Positions 29,484-37,210 of a stretch of DNA of 39,883 nt are shown piece by piece. Positions within the stretch are counted from its first letter, which is position 1. Every line of letters starts with the position of its first letter. The notes beneath the pieces were generated by a model. That model saw nothing but the letters and a program-made list of their open reading frames with translations, made no database searches and had not been told where the DNA came from. A program made the position numbers and the translations under genes. Source of the DNA: Desulfovibrionaceae bacterium. Its GTDB lineage: Bacteria; Desulfobacterota; Desulfovibrionia; Desulfovibrionales; Desulfovibrionaceae. The stretch lies in the NCBI GenBank assembly GCA_022510785.1, contig JAFLSV010000018.1:1-39883 (forward strand), written 5' to 3'.

Positions 29484-29545
29484 TGGCTGCTCATCAGGCC
29501 GGAACCGCCACGCTCCGGCGACGCCCCGGAAAGGGGCGTTTCGCT
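29484..29545 (-). promoter_or_regulatory. Leader element shared with the methylase gene, copy 1
   Basis: TGGCTGCTCATCAGGCC (29484-29500) and a GC hairpin (ACGCCCC with GGGGCGT, 29521-29540) followed by TTCGCTT. The same 17 bases and a similar hairpin occur at 30534-30606. Each copy lies just upstream of a start codon. Confidence 0.5.
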
Positions 29546-29547
29546 TG

Positions 29548-29712
29548 TTATTCTTCATCCGGGGCATTGTCTGTATCGCCCCGCAACCACTGCAAAGCAT
29601 CCAGAACGCCTTGCTCGTAAGACATTCCAGGGTATCGGGAACCATCCTCAATACCCTCTATAGCCCAGTCTTCCACACGGGTAATTTCCTTTTCAGTCCT
29701 GATTACGTCCAT
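29548..29712 (-). CDS. Small acidic protein, unknown function
   Basis: The 54-residue product starts MDVIRTEKEITRVEDWAIEG and continues YPGMSYEQGVLDALQWLRGD. It has GAGAGGTGGCAG before the ATG, an acceptable ribosome-binding site. It is acidic and helical. No family recognised. Confidence 0.6.
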   Translation of the reverse strand: MDVIRTEKEITRVEDWAIEGIEDGSRYPGMSYEQGVLDALQWLRGDTDNAPDEE

Positions 29713-29741
29713 TCTGCCACCTCTCTTTTTATGTGAGACCG

Positions 29742-30533
29742 TCAGAACAGTGAAAACTGTTCCATTTTTTGCACTGTTTTTGTGTCAGTTTTGACACGCG
29801 AAACTGCCTTTTTCTCTGTTTCTGGCGGCGTTTCCTGGTCGGTGAACTGGCCTTCCAACCATGCCCATACCCGCTCTTTATCCAGGGGCCGGATACTGCC
29901 TCCAAAGGCCAGGCTCCGGCGCGTCTGCCATGCCTCACGGACTTCCAGGGTAAGGTGATTGCCCCACACCACAATCCCGTCCAGATTGAAAAACATCAGG
30001 TTGAGGGCCGTCATGCGTGCGCAGTTCAGGTCTATGTCCTGCCCTACGAAAATAGCCCTGTTGTTTTGCTCAAAGGTCTGTTCCTTGGCTGCCGCTACCA
30101 GGCAGGCCCCCGCGCCGCAGGCAGGGTCCAGCACTTTAAAGCGGCCCTGCTCCGGCGGGTTAGTGTGACATATCCGGGCCATGAGTTGCGCCACGGCAGC
30201 CGGGGTGAAAAACTGTCCCCTGTAATGGTCCGCCGCATATTCCTCATACAGCGGCCCCAACGCTTCCTCGTTTGTCGCCTGCATATACCGCATGAGGCAG
30301 GCCGTAGCGTTTGCGAAGTGGTCTGCTTCCCTCTGGCCCTCTGGCCCCTTGTTCCGATACTGGCCCATGATTTCCAGGTAAGGCGGGTCATCCCGCTGAA
30401 AGGCGTAGAACATCAGCCCCACCCAGTCCTCAAAAACGCGATAAGCCCGGTATCCCATGTTCATTATCGCTTCCAGTTCCTTGCGTACCGGGGCAAGCCC
30501 CGGATTTGCCCTCTGATTGCTTTTTTTGCTCAT
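29742..30533 (-). CDS. N6-adenine methylase-like protein lacking motif IV
   Basis: The 263-residue protein starts MSKKSNQRANPGLAPVRKEL. After a helical region it has GQFFTPAAVAQLMARI (106-121), then motif I VLDPACGAGACLVAA (134-148), and GQDIDLNCARMTALNLMFFN (164-183). These are typical of type I HsdM-like SAM-binding folds. The catalytic (N/D)PPY/F that should follow VVWGNHL near residue 193 is absent, and the protein soon ends in a charged tail. It may bind SAM without methylating, or be a decoy. It lies near the HU-like gene in the early operon. Confidence 0.75.
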   Translation of the reverse strand: MSKKSNQRANPGLAPVRKELEAIMNMGYRAYRVFEDWVGLMFYAFQRDDPPYLEIMGQYRNKGPEGQREADHFANATACLMRYMQATNEEALGPLYEEYAADHYRGQFFTPAAVAQLMARICHTNPPEQGRFKVLDPACGAGACLVAAAKEQTFEQNNRAIFVGQDIDLNCARMTALNLMFFNLDGIVVWGNHLTLEVREAWQTRRSLAFGGSIRPLDKERVWAWLEGQFTDQETPPETEKKAVSRVKTDTKTVQKMEQFSLF

Positions 30534-30606
30534 TGGCTGCTCATCAGGCCCAGCCCACCACAGCCGGGCGACCGCGCCGCCCTTTGTGCGGGCGGGCGGT
30601 TTCGCT
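30534..30606 (-). promoter_or_regulatory. Leader element shared with the deoxyribosyltransferase gene, copy 2
   Basis: TGGCTGCTCATCAGGCC at 30534-30550 is identical to 29484-29500; GC-rich inverted segments and GGTTTCGCTT follow to 30606. It directly precedes the methylase-like ATG on the minus strand. Confidence 0.5.
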
Positions 30607-30903
30607 TTATGGTCTGAGTGCTTCCTTGAATTTCTTGAATGCTACGATGCCCAGCCGTTTTCCGGCGGGTATCTGCAACACTGCCCCGGTCTTGGGGTTG
30701 CGGCCGGTGCGGGCTTTGGTGGCCACAGTACGGATTTTGCCTATCCCTTGCAGGGTGACGTTCCCGCCGCCCAAAAGCTTCACCGCCGCAACGCCGCAAA
30801 AGCTCTCAATCACGCTTTCCACTTGCAGGCGGGTAGCCGTTTTTTTTCCGTCCTGCGTGGTGGGCATGGCCTCGAGAATCGCGTCAATATCTTTCTTTGT
30901 CAT
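30607..30903 (-). CDS. HU/IHF-type DNA-binding protein
   Basis: The 98-residue protein starts MTKKDIDAILEAMPTTQDGK. The order helix (RLQVESVIESFCGVAAVKLL), GGGNVTLQGIGKIRTVATKA, then RTGRNPKTGAVLQIPAGKRL is the classic HU fold with the arm sequence RNPKTG. It bends DNA; Mu transposition depends on host HU, so a phage copy may assist the transpososome (inference). Confidence 0.9.
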   Translation of the reverse strand: MTKKDIDAILEAMPTTQDGKKTATRLQVESVIESFCGVAAVKLLGGGNVTLQGIGKIRTVATKARTGRNPKTGAVLQIPAGKRLGIVAFKKFKEALRP

Positions 30904-30909
30904 GTGAAC

Positions 30910-31161
30910 CTACCAATGCCGGATGTAGTCGTTTACAAGTCTGTGGACGGTTTCCCTGTTGTGTCCGGCTCTCAACAGTTCATCCCGTGCCAAAGTCGCC
31001 AGTTCAGAAACGATTCTCCTTTTTTCGTATTCATCCGCTTCCTGCCAGTCCCTGCGTTTTTTCAAGTCTGGCAGGTCAGCGGGGTTTGTCATTCTGCTCA
31101 AATACAGACCTTCCGCGTACTGTCTGGACAGATGTTCCTTTTCTCTTTTGGTCAGCCTCAT
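30910..31161 (-). CDS. Small charged protein, unknown function
   Basis: The product has 83 residues (MRLTKREKEHLSRQYAEGLY), helical and rich in Arg, Lys and Glu (PDLKKRRDWQEADEYEKRRI). Its start overlaps the Gam stop by 4 nt and its stop lies 6 nt before the HU-like gene, so it is co-translated. No family recognised. Confidence 0.65.
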   Translation of the reverse strand: MRLTKREKEHLSRQYAEGLYLSRMTNPADLPDLKKRRDWQEADEYEKRRIVSELATLARDELLRAGHNRETVHRLVNDYIRHW

Positions 31162-31661
31162 GGCTGGATGGTCTCCGCCTTGATTTCAATAAAGAACGTG
31201 TCCGCCTGCTGCCGCTTCAGCCCCACAAGTTCCAGGCGTTCATCCGGCCAGCCAAGCGCCGCATCCTTATTGATTTCTTCCTTTACCCTGATGCCTTCTG
31301 CGAAATTATACTGATGCAGGCTTTCCAGGGTCATTTCCGCAGTCACGCCGTGTATCTGGACAATTCTGGTACTGGCCCGGAAGCCTATCACTCCAAAGCC
31401 CAAGTCCACACTTTTGGCCTTGTCGAACAGCTCTTGCCGATTGAGTTTCGCAAAGACCGCCACGGCATCCGCCAGTTCCTTGCGCCTTGCCACCAGCGGC
31501 GCGGCCTGCTGGCTGGCCCGCTGTTTGGCCGTGTCGATGGTATCCTGCATATCCGCCTCAATCCCAAGGATTTTGCGGTCCAGCGCGGCCATTTCGGCCA
31601 GAGCGCCCTCGGCTTGGGCACGGTCTGCCACAACAGGCGGATTCGGCTTAATGCGGCTCAT
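31158..31661 (-). CDS. gam: Host-nuclease inhibitor Gam (Mu Gam-like)
   Basis: The 167-residue protein starts MSRIKPNPPVVADRAQAEGA. The long N-terminal helix (ALDRKILGIEADMQDTIDTA; KQRASQQAAPLVARRKELAD) and the motif VDLGFGVIGFRASTRIVQIH are diagnostic of Mu Gam. Gam binds free DNA ends and shields them from host RecBCD-type exonuclease. Length is near that of Mu Gam. Confidence 0.92.
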   Translation of the reverse strand: MSRIKPNPPVVADRAQAEGALAEMAALDRKILGIEADMQDTIDTAKQRASQQAAPLVARRKELADAVAVFAKLNRQELFDKAKSVDLGFGVIGFRASTRIVQIHGVTAEMTLESLHQYNFAEGIRVKEEINKDAALGWPDERLELVGLKRQQADTFFIEIKAETIQP

Positions 31662-31825
31662 ACTGCCTCCACAGGCGAAAGGTTGTTTTCCAGCGCCAGG
31701 GCCTGCCCTTCGGCGACTTCCAGATTGCTACGGCACTGCCGGAGAAGCTCGGCACCCTCTTCATCCAGCTTGTACACAAGCTCTCCCAGGGCCGCCCGGA
31801 TGCTTTTCAGTTCATCGCTCAACAT
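31658..31825 (-). CDS. Small helical protein before Gam
   Basis: The 55-residue product starts MLSDELKSIRAALGELVYKL and ends ALALENNLSPVEAV. AGGAGAAAGAGAA before the ATG is a good ribosome-binding site, and the stop overlaps the Gam start (ATGA). It is amphipathic. No family recognised. Confidence 0.65.
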   Translation of the reverse strand: MLSDELKSIRAALGELVYKLDEEGAELLRQCRSNLEVAEGQALALENNLSPVEAV

Positions 31826-31837
31826 TTCTCTTTCTCC

Positions 31838-32479
31838 TCATGCGTTCTCAAGTTCCGTGACGATTTTCGCGGGCTGCTTTTCAAAGCGGGCCAGCAGAAC
31901 GCGGGCGGCTTCTGTAACCTCTCTGGCCGTCTTGGCCGCGTAAGGGTCCGCGCAGAGCATCAGGCGGACGATTGTCGCCGCCGCCGTGCGTTCTTTGGCA
32001 AAAGGGTCTGTTTCCCGCAGTGGCGGATAAGGCGTTTCGGGATTCATGTCCGCCTTTGCGGTCGCCCGCCAGGTGGTAGCGTTTCGATCGCTCCTGCCCG
32101 TCCGTTCAATGAACCCGGCCTCTTCCAGCCAGGTGCAATACCTCAGCGCCCGCGTGTAGGATATGCGCGTCATCATGGCACATTCCGACACCGACCATCC
32201 GGGCTTTGCCTTGCGGACAAAGCGCCACAGCGTTTCATAACTCTTGGATTCACGGGGGCGGTGCTTGAAATCGTAGGTGAAACAGCCGGTGCGTGTCCGC
32301 TTGACTTCCCCGTGGCGCGTCATGTCGGAAATACGACTGCGGACAACGGCCTGCTCGGCATCGTTTTTCAGCCCCAACGCCTCATAGACAAGCTGGTAAC
32401 TGACTTCCTTTCCATCCTCGCCCAGCGCTTGCAGTGCGGCCCGCACCGCTTCCTTGCTGACTTCCTTGCGGGTATCCAT
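31838..32479 (-). CDS. Winged-helix protein of the early operon
   Basis: The 213-residue product starts MDTRKEVSKEAVRAALQALG. Two winged-helix units are likely: VSYQLVYEALGLKNDAEQAV with VVRSRISDMTRHGEVKRT, and WSVSECAMMTRISYTRALRY with CTWLEEAGFIERTGR. The last third is helical. It sits between MuB and Gam, as small regulators do in related phages. No named function. Confidence 0.65.
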   Translation of the reverse strand: MDTRKEVSKEAVRAALQALGEDGKEVSYQLVYEALGLKNDAEQAVVRSRISDMTRHGEVKRTRTGCFTYDFKHRPRESKSYETLWRFVRKAKPGWSVSECAMMTRISYTRALRYCTWLEEAGFIERTGRSDRNATTWRATAKADMNPETPYPPLRETDPFAKERTAAATIVRLMLCADPYAAKTAREVTEAARVLLARFEKQPAKIVTELENA

Positions 32480-32488
32480 GCCGTCCCC

Positions 32489-33202
32489 CTACTTGCGCCG
32501 CCAGTTGCGGGCAGACCGCGCCGTATCCAGCATCTGCCGGTCCACGCTGAAATTGCCCTGCGCTTTGGCCGCTTTTTCCAGAAGCAGGCACATATTCCGC
32601 ACAAGGCGGAAATCTCCCTCTGTGGTCTGGGCGATTTCCCCGGCCAGTTCCAGGGATATATCCAGCCCGGCGGCCTGCATCCCGTAGAGCGCCACTTCCG
32701 CCGGACTGATGGGGCCGAACTCTATTTCATGGACAACGCGGGACCAGATACGCCGCCGCTCCGAAAGCAGGCCGAAAATCCCTTCCTCGCCTATCAGCAC
32801 CACGGGAGCGCCGGTCATTTCGTGGATGTCTCTCAAGTCTTCTATGCGGTCTATCCGCAGGCGGTCGGCCTCATCTATGAACAGCGGCTTGGCTTCGCCC
32901 TCCAGCGCCTGCACAATCAGTTCCTTGCAGCGGTTGCCGGTGTGCCGGGGCATATCGGTGTTTTTCCCCCGGACCTCAAAAAGCAGGCGCTGCAAAAAGC
33001 TGGTCTGGCTCCAGCCCTGCCAAACACGGACATACGCGCCGCCGCGCTGAAAATGGTAACGATCCGCGGCCACGCTTTTGCCCCGTCCGGCCTGGCCGTA
33101 TGCCAGGACAAAGCCGGAAAGGCCCCGGTCCGCACCGGTTACTTCATCCACAGCGGCGTCAAAGCGGGTCATTGCCTCTGTCTCGATAATTGTTTCTCGC
33201 AT
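32489..33202 (-). CDS. MuB-like transposition target ATPase
   Basis: The product has 237 residues and starts MRETIIETEAMTRFDAAVDE. Walker A GQAGRGKS (36-43), Walker B PLFIDEADRL (106-115) and GAPVVLIGEEGIFGLLSERR (131-150) define an AAA+ ATPase of the MuB group. MuB selects target DNA, stimulates MuA and gives target immunity. It lacks the N-terminal HTH of Mu MuB (312 residues), as in many MuB relatives. It is 17 nt after the transposase gene. Confidence 0.92.
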   Translation of the reverse strand: MRETIIETEAMTRFDAAVDEVTGADRGLSGFVLAYGQAGRGKSVAADRYHFQRGGAYVRVWQGWSQTSFLQRLLFEVRGKNTDMPRHTGNRCKELIVQALEGEAKPLFIDEADRLRIDRIEDLRDIHEMTGAPVVLIGEEGIFGLLSERRRIWSRVVHEIEFGPISPAEVALYGMQAAGLDISLELAGEIAQTTEGDFRLVRNMCLLLEKAAKAQGNFSVDRQMLDTARSARNWRRK

Positions 33203-33219
33203 CGTCCATATCCTCCGTT

Positions 33220-35388
33220 TTATGCTGTCCGGGCGGATTGCCGGGCATATACCGCTTTCAATCCCTCATACCGGGCTTTGCCGTAGCGCTCATATTCAGG
33301 GGTTCGCTCGTAGGTCTCCATCCATGCAGCGTCTGCCGGTACAAGTTCCGCCCCCTGCTCGTATTTGACCTTGAACAGGTAGGCGTATCGTTCCTGTGAA
33401 TCCCGAAAGCGCTTCAAGTCAGACGGGGTGTAGGCAGGCGCTGCGTCCATGTCGGCTTTTGCCTGCGCCTTTGCGGCCTCAAAAGCCGCCTTTTCTTCTG
33501 CGGATGCCTTGGGCAGGGGTATAACGACTGCCCGCTTTGGCGTTTCGGGTACGGGGTTCTGTATGGCCGCGATATGGGCACGGACTTCCGGCATCACGGT
33601 CGCATTCAGCATCCCGCACATCAGGGCTTCACTCTGGTTCTTTTGCTGCCCCTTGATGGCCAGCGCGGCCTTGAACTCTTCCCACTGTTCAGGTGTGCCC
33701 AAAATTTCAGCGGCAGGATGCAATCCGTAGCCTATGCGGTGATGCTCTCTGTCCAGTGCCTTGCAAATCAGATTTCCATCCATGTCATAAACAAGCATAT
33801 GGTCTGGAGAAAAGTGTTCATCATAACGGACAAGCACTTCATGCCGCCGGCTTGACAGCGCTTCATGCCAGTACAGTTTTCCGTTGAGCTTGATACCGTC
33901 TTTCGTGATAACGCTGATTTTTTTCTGCATCATCAGCACGGTCAGCTTGCTTATATCGTCATGGGAAAGACCGTCTCCACGCCCTTCCGTGAACACGTCT
34001 CCGGGTTTGCGTCCGTGCAGGTGGGTTCGCAGTTGCGGGCGGTTCATGTATTCAATAAACCACCGCGCAACCTGTGCGTGGGTTTCTTCCAGTGTGAGGG
34101 GGCGTCCGCCCATCTTTTCATAGAGCTTGCGGTGCAATTCTTCACCGCGCTTCATCCGGGCGGGCTTGTGGGCAATGTCAAAACCCGTATAGGACGGCAT
34201 CCACACCTCAAGCTCGTGCATTGTCCCAAAAAAGCGTTCAATGGGCTTGCTCTGGCCGTGATAGGGCCAGGCATGGATTACCTTGCACCCCAAACTTTCA
34301 TACAGGCCGCAGATTCCGGCCTGCTCAAAGTCCGCACACCCCTCAAAAAAGCGGGCGCGGAACGCTCTGCCGTTGTCCAGGTACACAACGCGGGGGAACT
34401 TTCCCAGCAGGATGCAGGTACGCCGGAACGCTGCCGAGATGCAGGCCACGTTTTCCGTTGGCATGATTTCCCAGCCAAGCGGGCAGTTGCTGGCCCCATC
34501 GTAAAAAAGCAGGATGGTCATGCGTTTTGGCTTGCCCGTGGCCGGATTCAGCGTCTCGAAATTCAGCGTGTGGCCGTCTGCAATAACGATGTCGCCCACG
34601 GAAACAAGGTTCCAGTCCCGCAGTAATGAGATGGCGCACTTGTCATTCCACGCTTTTTTCCCTTCGCGGAACAGCGTCCATTCATCAAAGCATGACCGGG
34701 TATAGGACGTGATAAACCTGCGGATGGTAGGCTTGGACGGGATATAAATGTCCTCTGCCTGAAATATCTTCTGGACTTCGCGGACGCACTGATTGACGTT
34801 GGGCGCGTTCGGATTGAGGATGTGACCCAGAATGACAGTCTGATGGCGGCCCGTGAGAAGGCTTTTCCCCCTGTGTGCCACACCCCGCTTGTCGGCCAGG
34901 GCAAGCACCGTACCCGCCCGTTCCTGCTCAAGTTTCCAGCGTTCAAGCGTCTGCCAGCTTACCTTGCCCACTTCTGCCTTGAGTGCTGGCCACGCCCCGC
35001 CCATATAGGCGGTGATGAAGTCGTGCTTTTGTGCCCTGCCGTGACCGTAGCGCCGCATCCAGCCCAGATACTGCCGCACCAGATCGGCACGGGCCAGGGC
35101 CTTGTTGCGCCGAGAATCATCCATAATGGCTGTCTGTGTAGTTGCAGGCAGGGTGGGAAGGGCGGAAGACGGCACGGCTTTAGCCACAGCGTTCTTTTCC
35201 TCTGCTACCTGGATGGCAAGGCGGGTTTCCTCTGGCATGGAGGCCACCAGCCATTCCTTGCCACCACCCCGACCAGTACGGGGTCGGTATTGCCAGCCTT
35301 CTGCCTTTGCCTTCCAATCGACACCCTGCCGTGTAAGACACAAGATGGATGCAATTTCTTGAGTAGTATATGCTTCTTTGCGTACCAT
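33220..35388 (-). CDS. DDE transposase A (MuA-like)
   Basis: The 722-residue protein starts MVRKEAYTTQEIASILCLTR. Domain order: N-terminal HTH (1-60) for the end/enhancer DNA, helical DNA-binding region (90-250), then RNase H-like core with VIADGHTLNFETL (Asp271), VVYLDNGRAFRARF (Asp338) and GQSKPIERFFGT (Glu384), and a C-terminal beta domain. The tail (LFKVKYEQGAELVPADAAWM) may contact MuB. It performs replicative transposition and integration. Length is near 663 for Mu A, slightly longer. Confidence 0.95.
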   Translation of the reverse strand: MVRKEAYTTQEIASILCLTRQGVDWKAKAEGWQYRPRTGRGGGKEWLVASMPEETRLAIQVAEEKNAVAKAVPSSALPTLPATTQTAIMDDSRRNKALARADLVRQYLGWMRRYGHGRAQKHDFITAYMGGAWPALKAEVGKVSWQTLERWKLEQERAGTVLALADKRGVAHRGKSLLTGRHQTVILGHILNPNAPNVNQCVREVQKIFQAEDIYIPSKPTIRRFITSYTRSCFDEWTLFREGKKAWNDKCAISLLRDWNLVSVGDIVIADGHTLNFETLNPATGKPKRMTILLFYDGASNCPLGWEIMPTENVACISAAFRRTCILLGKFPRVVYLDNGRAFRARFFEGCADFEQAGICGLYESLGCKVIHAWPYHGQSKPIERFFGTMHELEVWMPSYTGFDIAHKPARMKRGEELHRKLYEKMGGRPLTLEETHAQVARWFIEYMNRPQLRTHLHGRKPGDVFTEGRGDGLSHDDISKLTVLMMQKKISVITKDGIKLNGKLYWHEALSSRRHEVLVRYDEHFSPDHMLVYDMDGNLICKALDREHHRIGYGLHPAAEILGTPEQWEEFKAALAIKGQQKNQSEALMCGMLNATVMPEVRAHIAAIQNPVPETPKRAVVIPLPKASAEEKAAFEAAKAQAKADMDAAPAYTPSDLKRFRDSQERYAYLFKVKYEQGAELVPADAAWMETYERTPEYERYGKARYEGLKAVYARQSARTA

Positions 35389-35408
35389 TGCCGTGTCCTT
35401 TGCCCCTA

Positions 35409-35686
35409 CTACGCAGATTCATTCCGTGCCGTATGCGGATCAAAAAGGTATTTCTCTGGCACCCCGGCAGTGCGTAAAGCTTCAAGCACCCTAGCACTGT
35501 GCATCCGACCAAGAACTGTGGCTGACACAGCTTCCCCAGATACACCAATACGCCTAGCGATTTCCCGCATAGATAGGTAGCGATTTCCCGCATAGATAGG
35601 TCGCGAGCGTCTAGAAATTCCCGTATCTTGTATCGTGCTTTATACCGACGCAGGGAACATTCCGCGCGGCTCATGTATGTGTTCAT
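35409..35686 (-). pseudogene. Ner-position HTH regulator disrupted by 23-bp tandem duplication
   Basis: ATG 35686 has GGAGAATGACC before it. The frame reads MNTYMSRAECSLRRYKARYK and IREFLDARDLSMREIA, but then shifts (TYLCGKSLGVLVYL) because a 23-bp unit is duplicated at 35555-35600. Removing one unit restores DLSMREIARRIGVSGEAVSA and TVLGRMHSARVLEALRTAGV to a stop at 35409-35411, an 84-residue HTH protein. The shifted frame instead runs to 35180, into the transposase gene. A restart at ATG 35570 could make the last 53 residues only. Position equals Mu Ner, the lytic-phase regulator of the early promoter. A sequencing error is possible. Confidence 0.8.
35555..35600. repeat. Perfect 23-bp tandem duplication in the Ner-like gene
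   Basis: TAGCGATTTCCCGCATAGAT plus AGG is present twice without interruption (35555-35577 and 35578-35600). Because 23 is not a multiple of three, the copy number decides whether the gene is read through. Confidence 0.95.
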
Positions 35687-35726
35687 AGGTCATTCTCCAA
35701 TTTGCGCTTGCGTTCTCGCGCCGTCC

Positions 35727-35951
35727 TCATATCCAGCACGGCCCGCCCATAATCAGAGCATTCAGCTTGTCCGGCAAAGCCTTTCTTCCTTCGCTTTCCG
35801 GCGCACCAGCGGCAGCACGCATGGCAGCGCGTATGCTCGCCATGACACCCGCAAGCCGGGTTGCGTCATCAAGGAGGGTAAGCTGTCGCATGGAGGCCCC
35901 CGCCCTTTCGGGCTTGTCCAAATCCAGGGCTGGACTGGACGTTGATTTCAT
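35727..35951 (-). CDS. Small protein between repressor and Ner-like gene
   Basis: About 74 residues: MKSTSSPALDLDKPERAGAS then MRQLTLLDDATRLAGVMASI. There is no clear ribosome-binding site at the first ATG; an internal ATG (35891) with GGGGG before it would give 54 residues. Ala-rich and helical. It may be a phage early gene. No family recognised. Confidence 0.45.
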   Translation of the reverse strand: MKSTSSPALDLDKPERAGASMRQLTLLDDATRLAGVMASIRAAMRAAAGAPESEGRKALPDKLNALIMGGPCWI

Positions 35952-36019
35952 CGGGCGGGACGGTTAATGTCGCGGTGACAAGAGAAGTGACACGTCAACC
36001 GCCCGCAAGACATATTTAG

Positions 36020-36086
36020 TACGCAAATGAGTACAAGTTAACAAAAAAGTACGCATTTGTTTCCCTTGCATGTTAAAATTTGCGTA
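36020..36086. promoter_or_regulatory. Repressor operator region with three repeats
   Basis: TACGCAAAT (36020-36028), TACGCATTT (36050-36058) and the inverted ATTTGCGTA (36078-36086) lie in the AT-rich space between the divergent repressor and early operon. They are probably sites for the repressor and Ner-like protein. A separate direct repeat of GTGACA occurs at about 35981-35998. Confidence 0.6.
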
Positions 36087-36160
36087 TTTTTCTATAAGTC
36101 TGCGGAATAACTTGGAATGTGCAATTTTTTTCTTGCACCTTCCCTTGCAGGTATGGAAGC

Positions 36161-36943
36161 ATGAAAGATGCAAGTGCCCACGCAGTACTGGACTATCTGA
36201 AAGCGTTGGCTGGCGTAAGGGATGACAGCGAACTTGCTAGACTCATTGGATATTCAAAACAAGCTCTATCAACAGCCCGAACCAGGGGAAAAATATCACT
36301 AAAAATGCTCGCTAAGGCATCAATATATTTTGAAAAATCTGTGGACGAACTCCGTGATGAGGCTTCAGCATTTGAATTTGCGGCAGACTGTGGCTCGGTT
36401 GGAAAATATGCCTATCCCATACAGCCTAATGCTCAACGACCTGATCCTGCAGGGACTTACGAAAAGGATGATTTATCTTCTCGGTTGGTACGGCTTAGGA
36501 ACGGGCAAGCACGCCGGGCTTTTGCGGAACAGATGGGAACAACTGAAAGCACTCTGCGGAATTATGAAAAGGGGATTTCCAGCCCGACAGCAGATTTTTT
36601 GGCAAAGGTCTGCCAAATTCTGCGCGTATCACCAGAATGGCTTTTGCTTGGAGAAACCAAGACTGAAAATGAGGGCGCGAAGTTTTTCCCTCCTGCGGCT
36701 CTCATAATGCAGGCAGACCAGGATGAAGCAGCAAAGATGCCGAGATGCCCTGAATGTGTAGCTCTCAAAGCCGAGCTACAGGCAGAGAAAGAAGAACGCC
36801 GGAATCTGGCCGAGGAAAACCGTCAGCTTTATAACCGGTGCTTGGAACAGGAACGGATAATTGGCGAACTACGGCTGGCCTTGCAGGCAGCAGATGGGGG
36901 GGGCAGCGGCTCAACGGCTGCCACGATGGCGAACACGGCCTAG
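36161..36943 (+). CDS. Phage repressor with two HTH domains (Mu c position)
   Basis: The 260-residue protein starts MKDASAHAVLDYLKALAGVR; a frame from 36119 lacks support. Residues 20-60 (ELARLIGYSKQALSTARTRG) form an HTH of the CI type, and residues 108-165 (LRNGQARRAFAEQMGTTEST; LAKVCQILRVSPEWLLLG) form an XRE HTH. The last 65 residues (LKAELQAEKEERRNLAEENR) are a coiled coil for oligomerisation. No protease-type C-terminus is visible. It faces the operator repeats. Confidence 0.85.
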   Translation: MKDASAHAVLDYLKALAGVRDDSELARLIGYSKQALSTARTRGKISLKMLAKASIYFEKSVDELRDEASAFEFAADCGSVGKYAYPIQPNAQRPDPAGTYEKDDLSSRLVRLRNGQARRAFAEQMGTTESTLRNYEKGISSPTADFLAKVCQILRVSPEWLLLGETKTENEGAKFFPPAALIMQADQDEAAKMPRCPECVALKAELQAEKEERRNLAEENRQLYNRCLEQERIIGELRLALQAADGGGSGSTAATMANTA

Positions 36944-36989
36944 CCAAAAACGCCGGGCGAGAATTATCCCATTCATGCTACCGACCTGA

Positions 36990-37035
36990 AAAGAAAAGCC
37001 CCGCCTTTTGTGTCAAAACCGGCACAAGGCGGGGC
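36990..37035 (-). terminator. Intrinsic terminator downstream of repressor and recombinase
   Basis: GCCCCGCCTT-type arms at 36998-37007 and 37026-37035 form a stem, with TTTTCTTTTC following on the minus strand. On the plus strand there is no T-run after the stem. It ends transcripts entering from the recombinase side; the repressor transcript may also end here. Confidence 0.75.
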
Positions 37036-37040
37036 GTCCA

Positions 37041-37210
37041 TCATTCTCAAGTTGCGTGACGAACGGGCCAGAAAAACGGCCTCCGTTCTCAAACCTTTCT
37101 CTCGGCCATTTTTTGGAGGCGGTCAAGCACCAGGGCCGCATCAGTCAAGGAAAAGTCAAGCATCGGTCGTGACGGAAGCAGACCAACCCTCATTCTCAGT
37201 TACCGTGACG
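37041..37210. repeat. Pair of 21-bp direct repeats near the prophage left end
   Basis: TCATTCTCAAGTTGCGTGAC plus G (37041-37061) and TCATTCTCAGTTACCGTGAC plus G (37190-37210) differ at four of 21 positions, in the same orientation and 149 bp apart. They could be transposase end-binding sites (Mu has L1, L2 and L3), which would place the end near 37215, or attachment sites of the recombinase. The rest of this gap contains no gene I can support. Confidence 0.45.

Larger units (their letters stand above)
1..37061 (-). mobile_element. Mu-like transposable prophage, right end outside window
   Basis: Gene order from repressor through MuA-type transposase, MuB ATPase, Gam, GemA, lysis, gp27/gp28 terminase, gp29 portal, gp30 MuF, protease/scaffold, capsid, sheath, tube, tape measure, spike and gp46-gp47-gp48 baseplate proteins follows phage Mu, read on the minus strand. 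The element is open at position 1, inside the fibre gene. Its left end is placed only roughly, between the end of the repressor gene and the recombinase stop codon at 37200. The given end is the inner of two similar 21-bp repeats that might be transposase end sites. Two plus-strand AT-rich cargo insertions interrupt it. Confidence 0.9.

Noticed and set aside
35964..36173. Possible minus-strand gene in the repressor operator region
   Set aside because: It spans the operator repeats and the start of the repressor gene, and has no ribosome-binding site or family resemblance.
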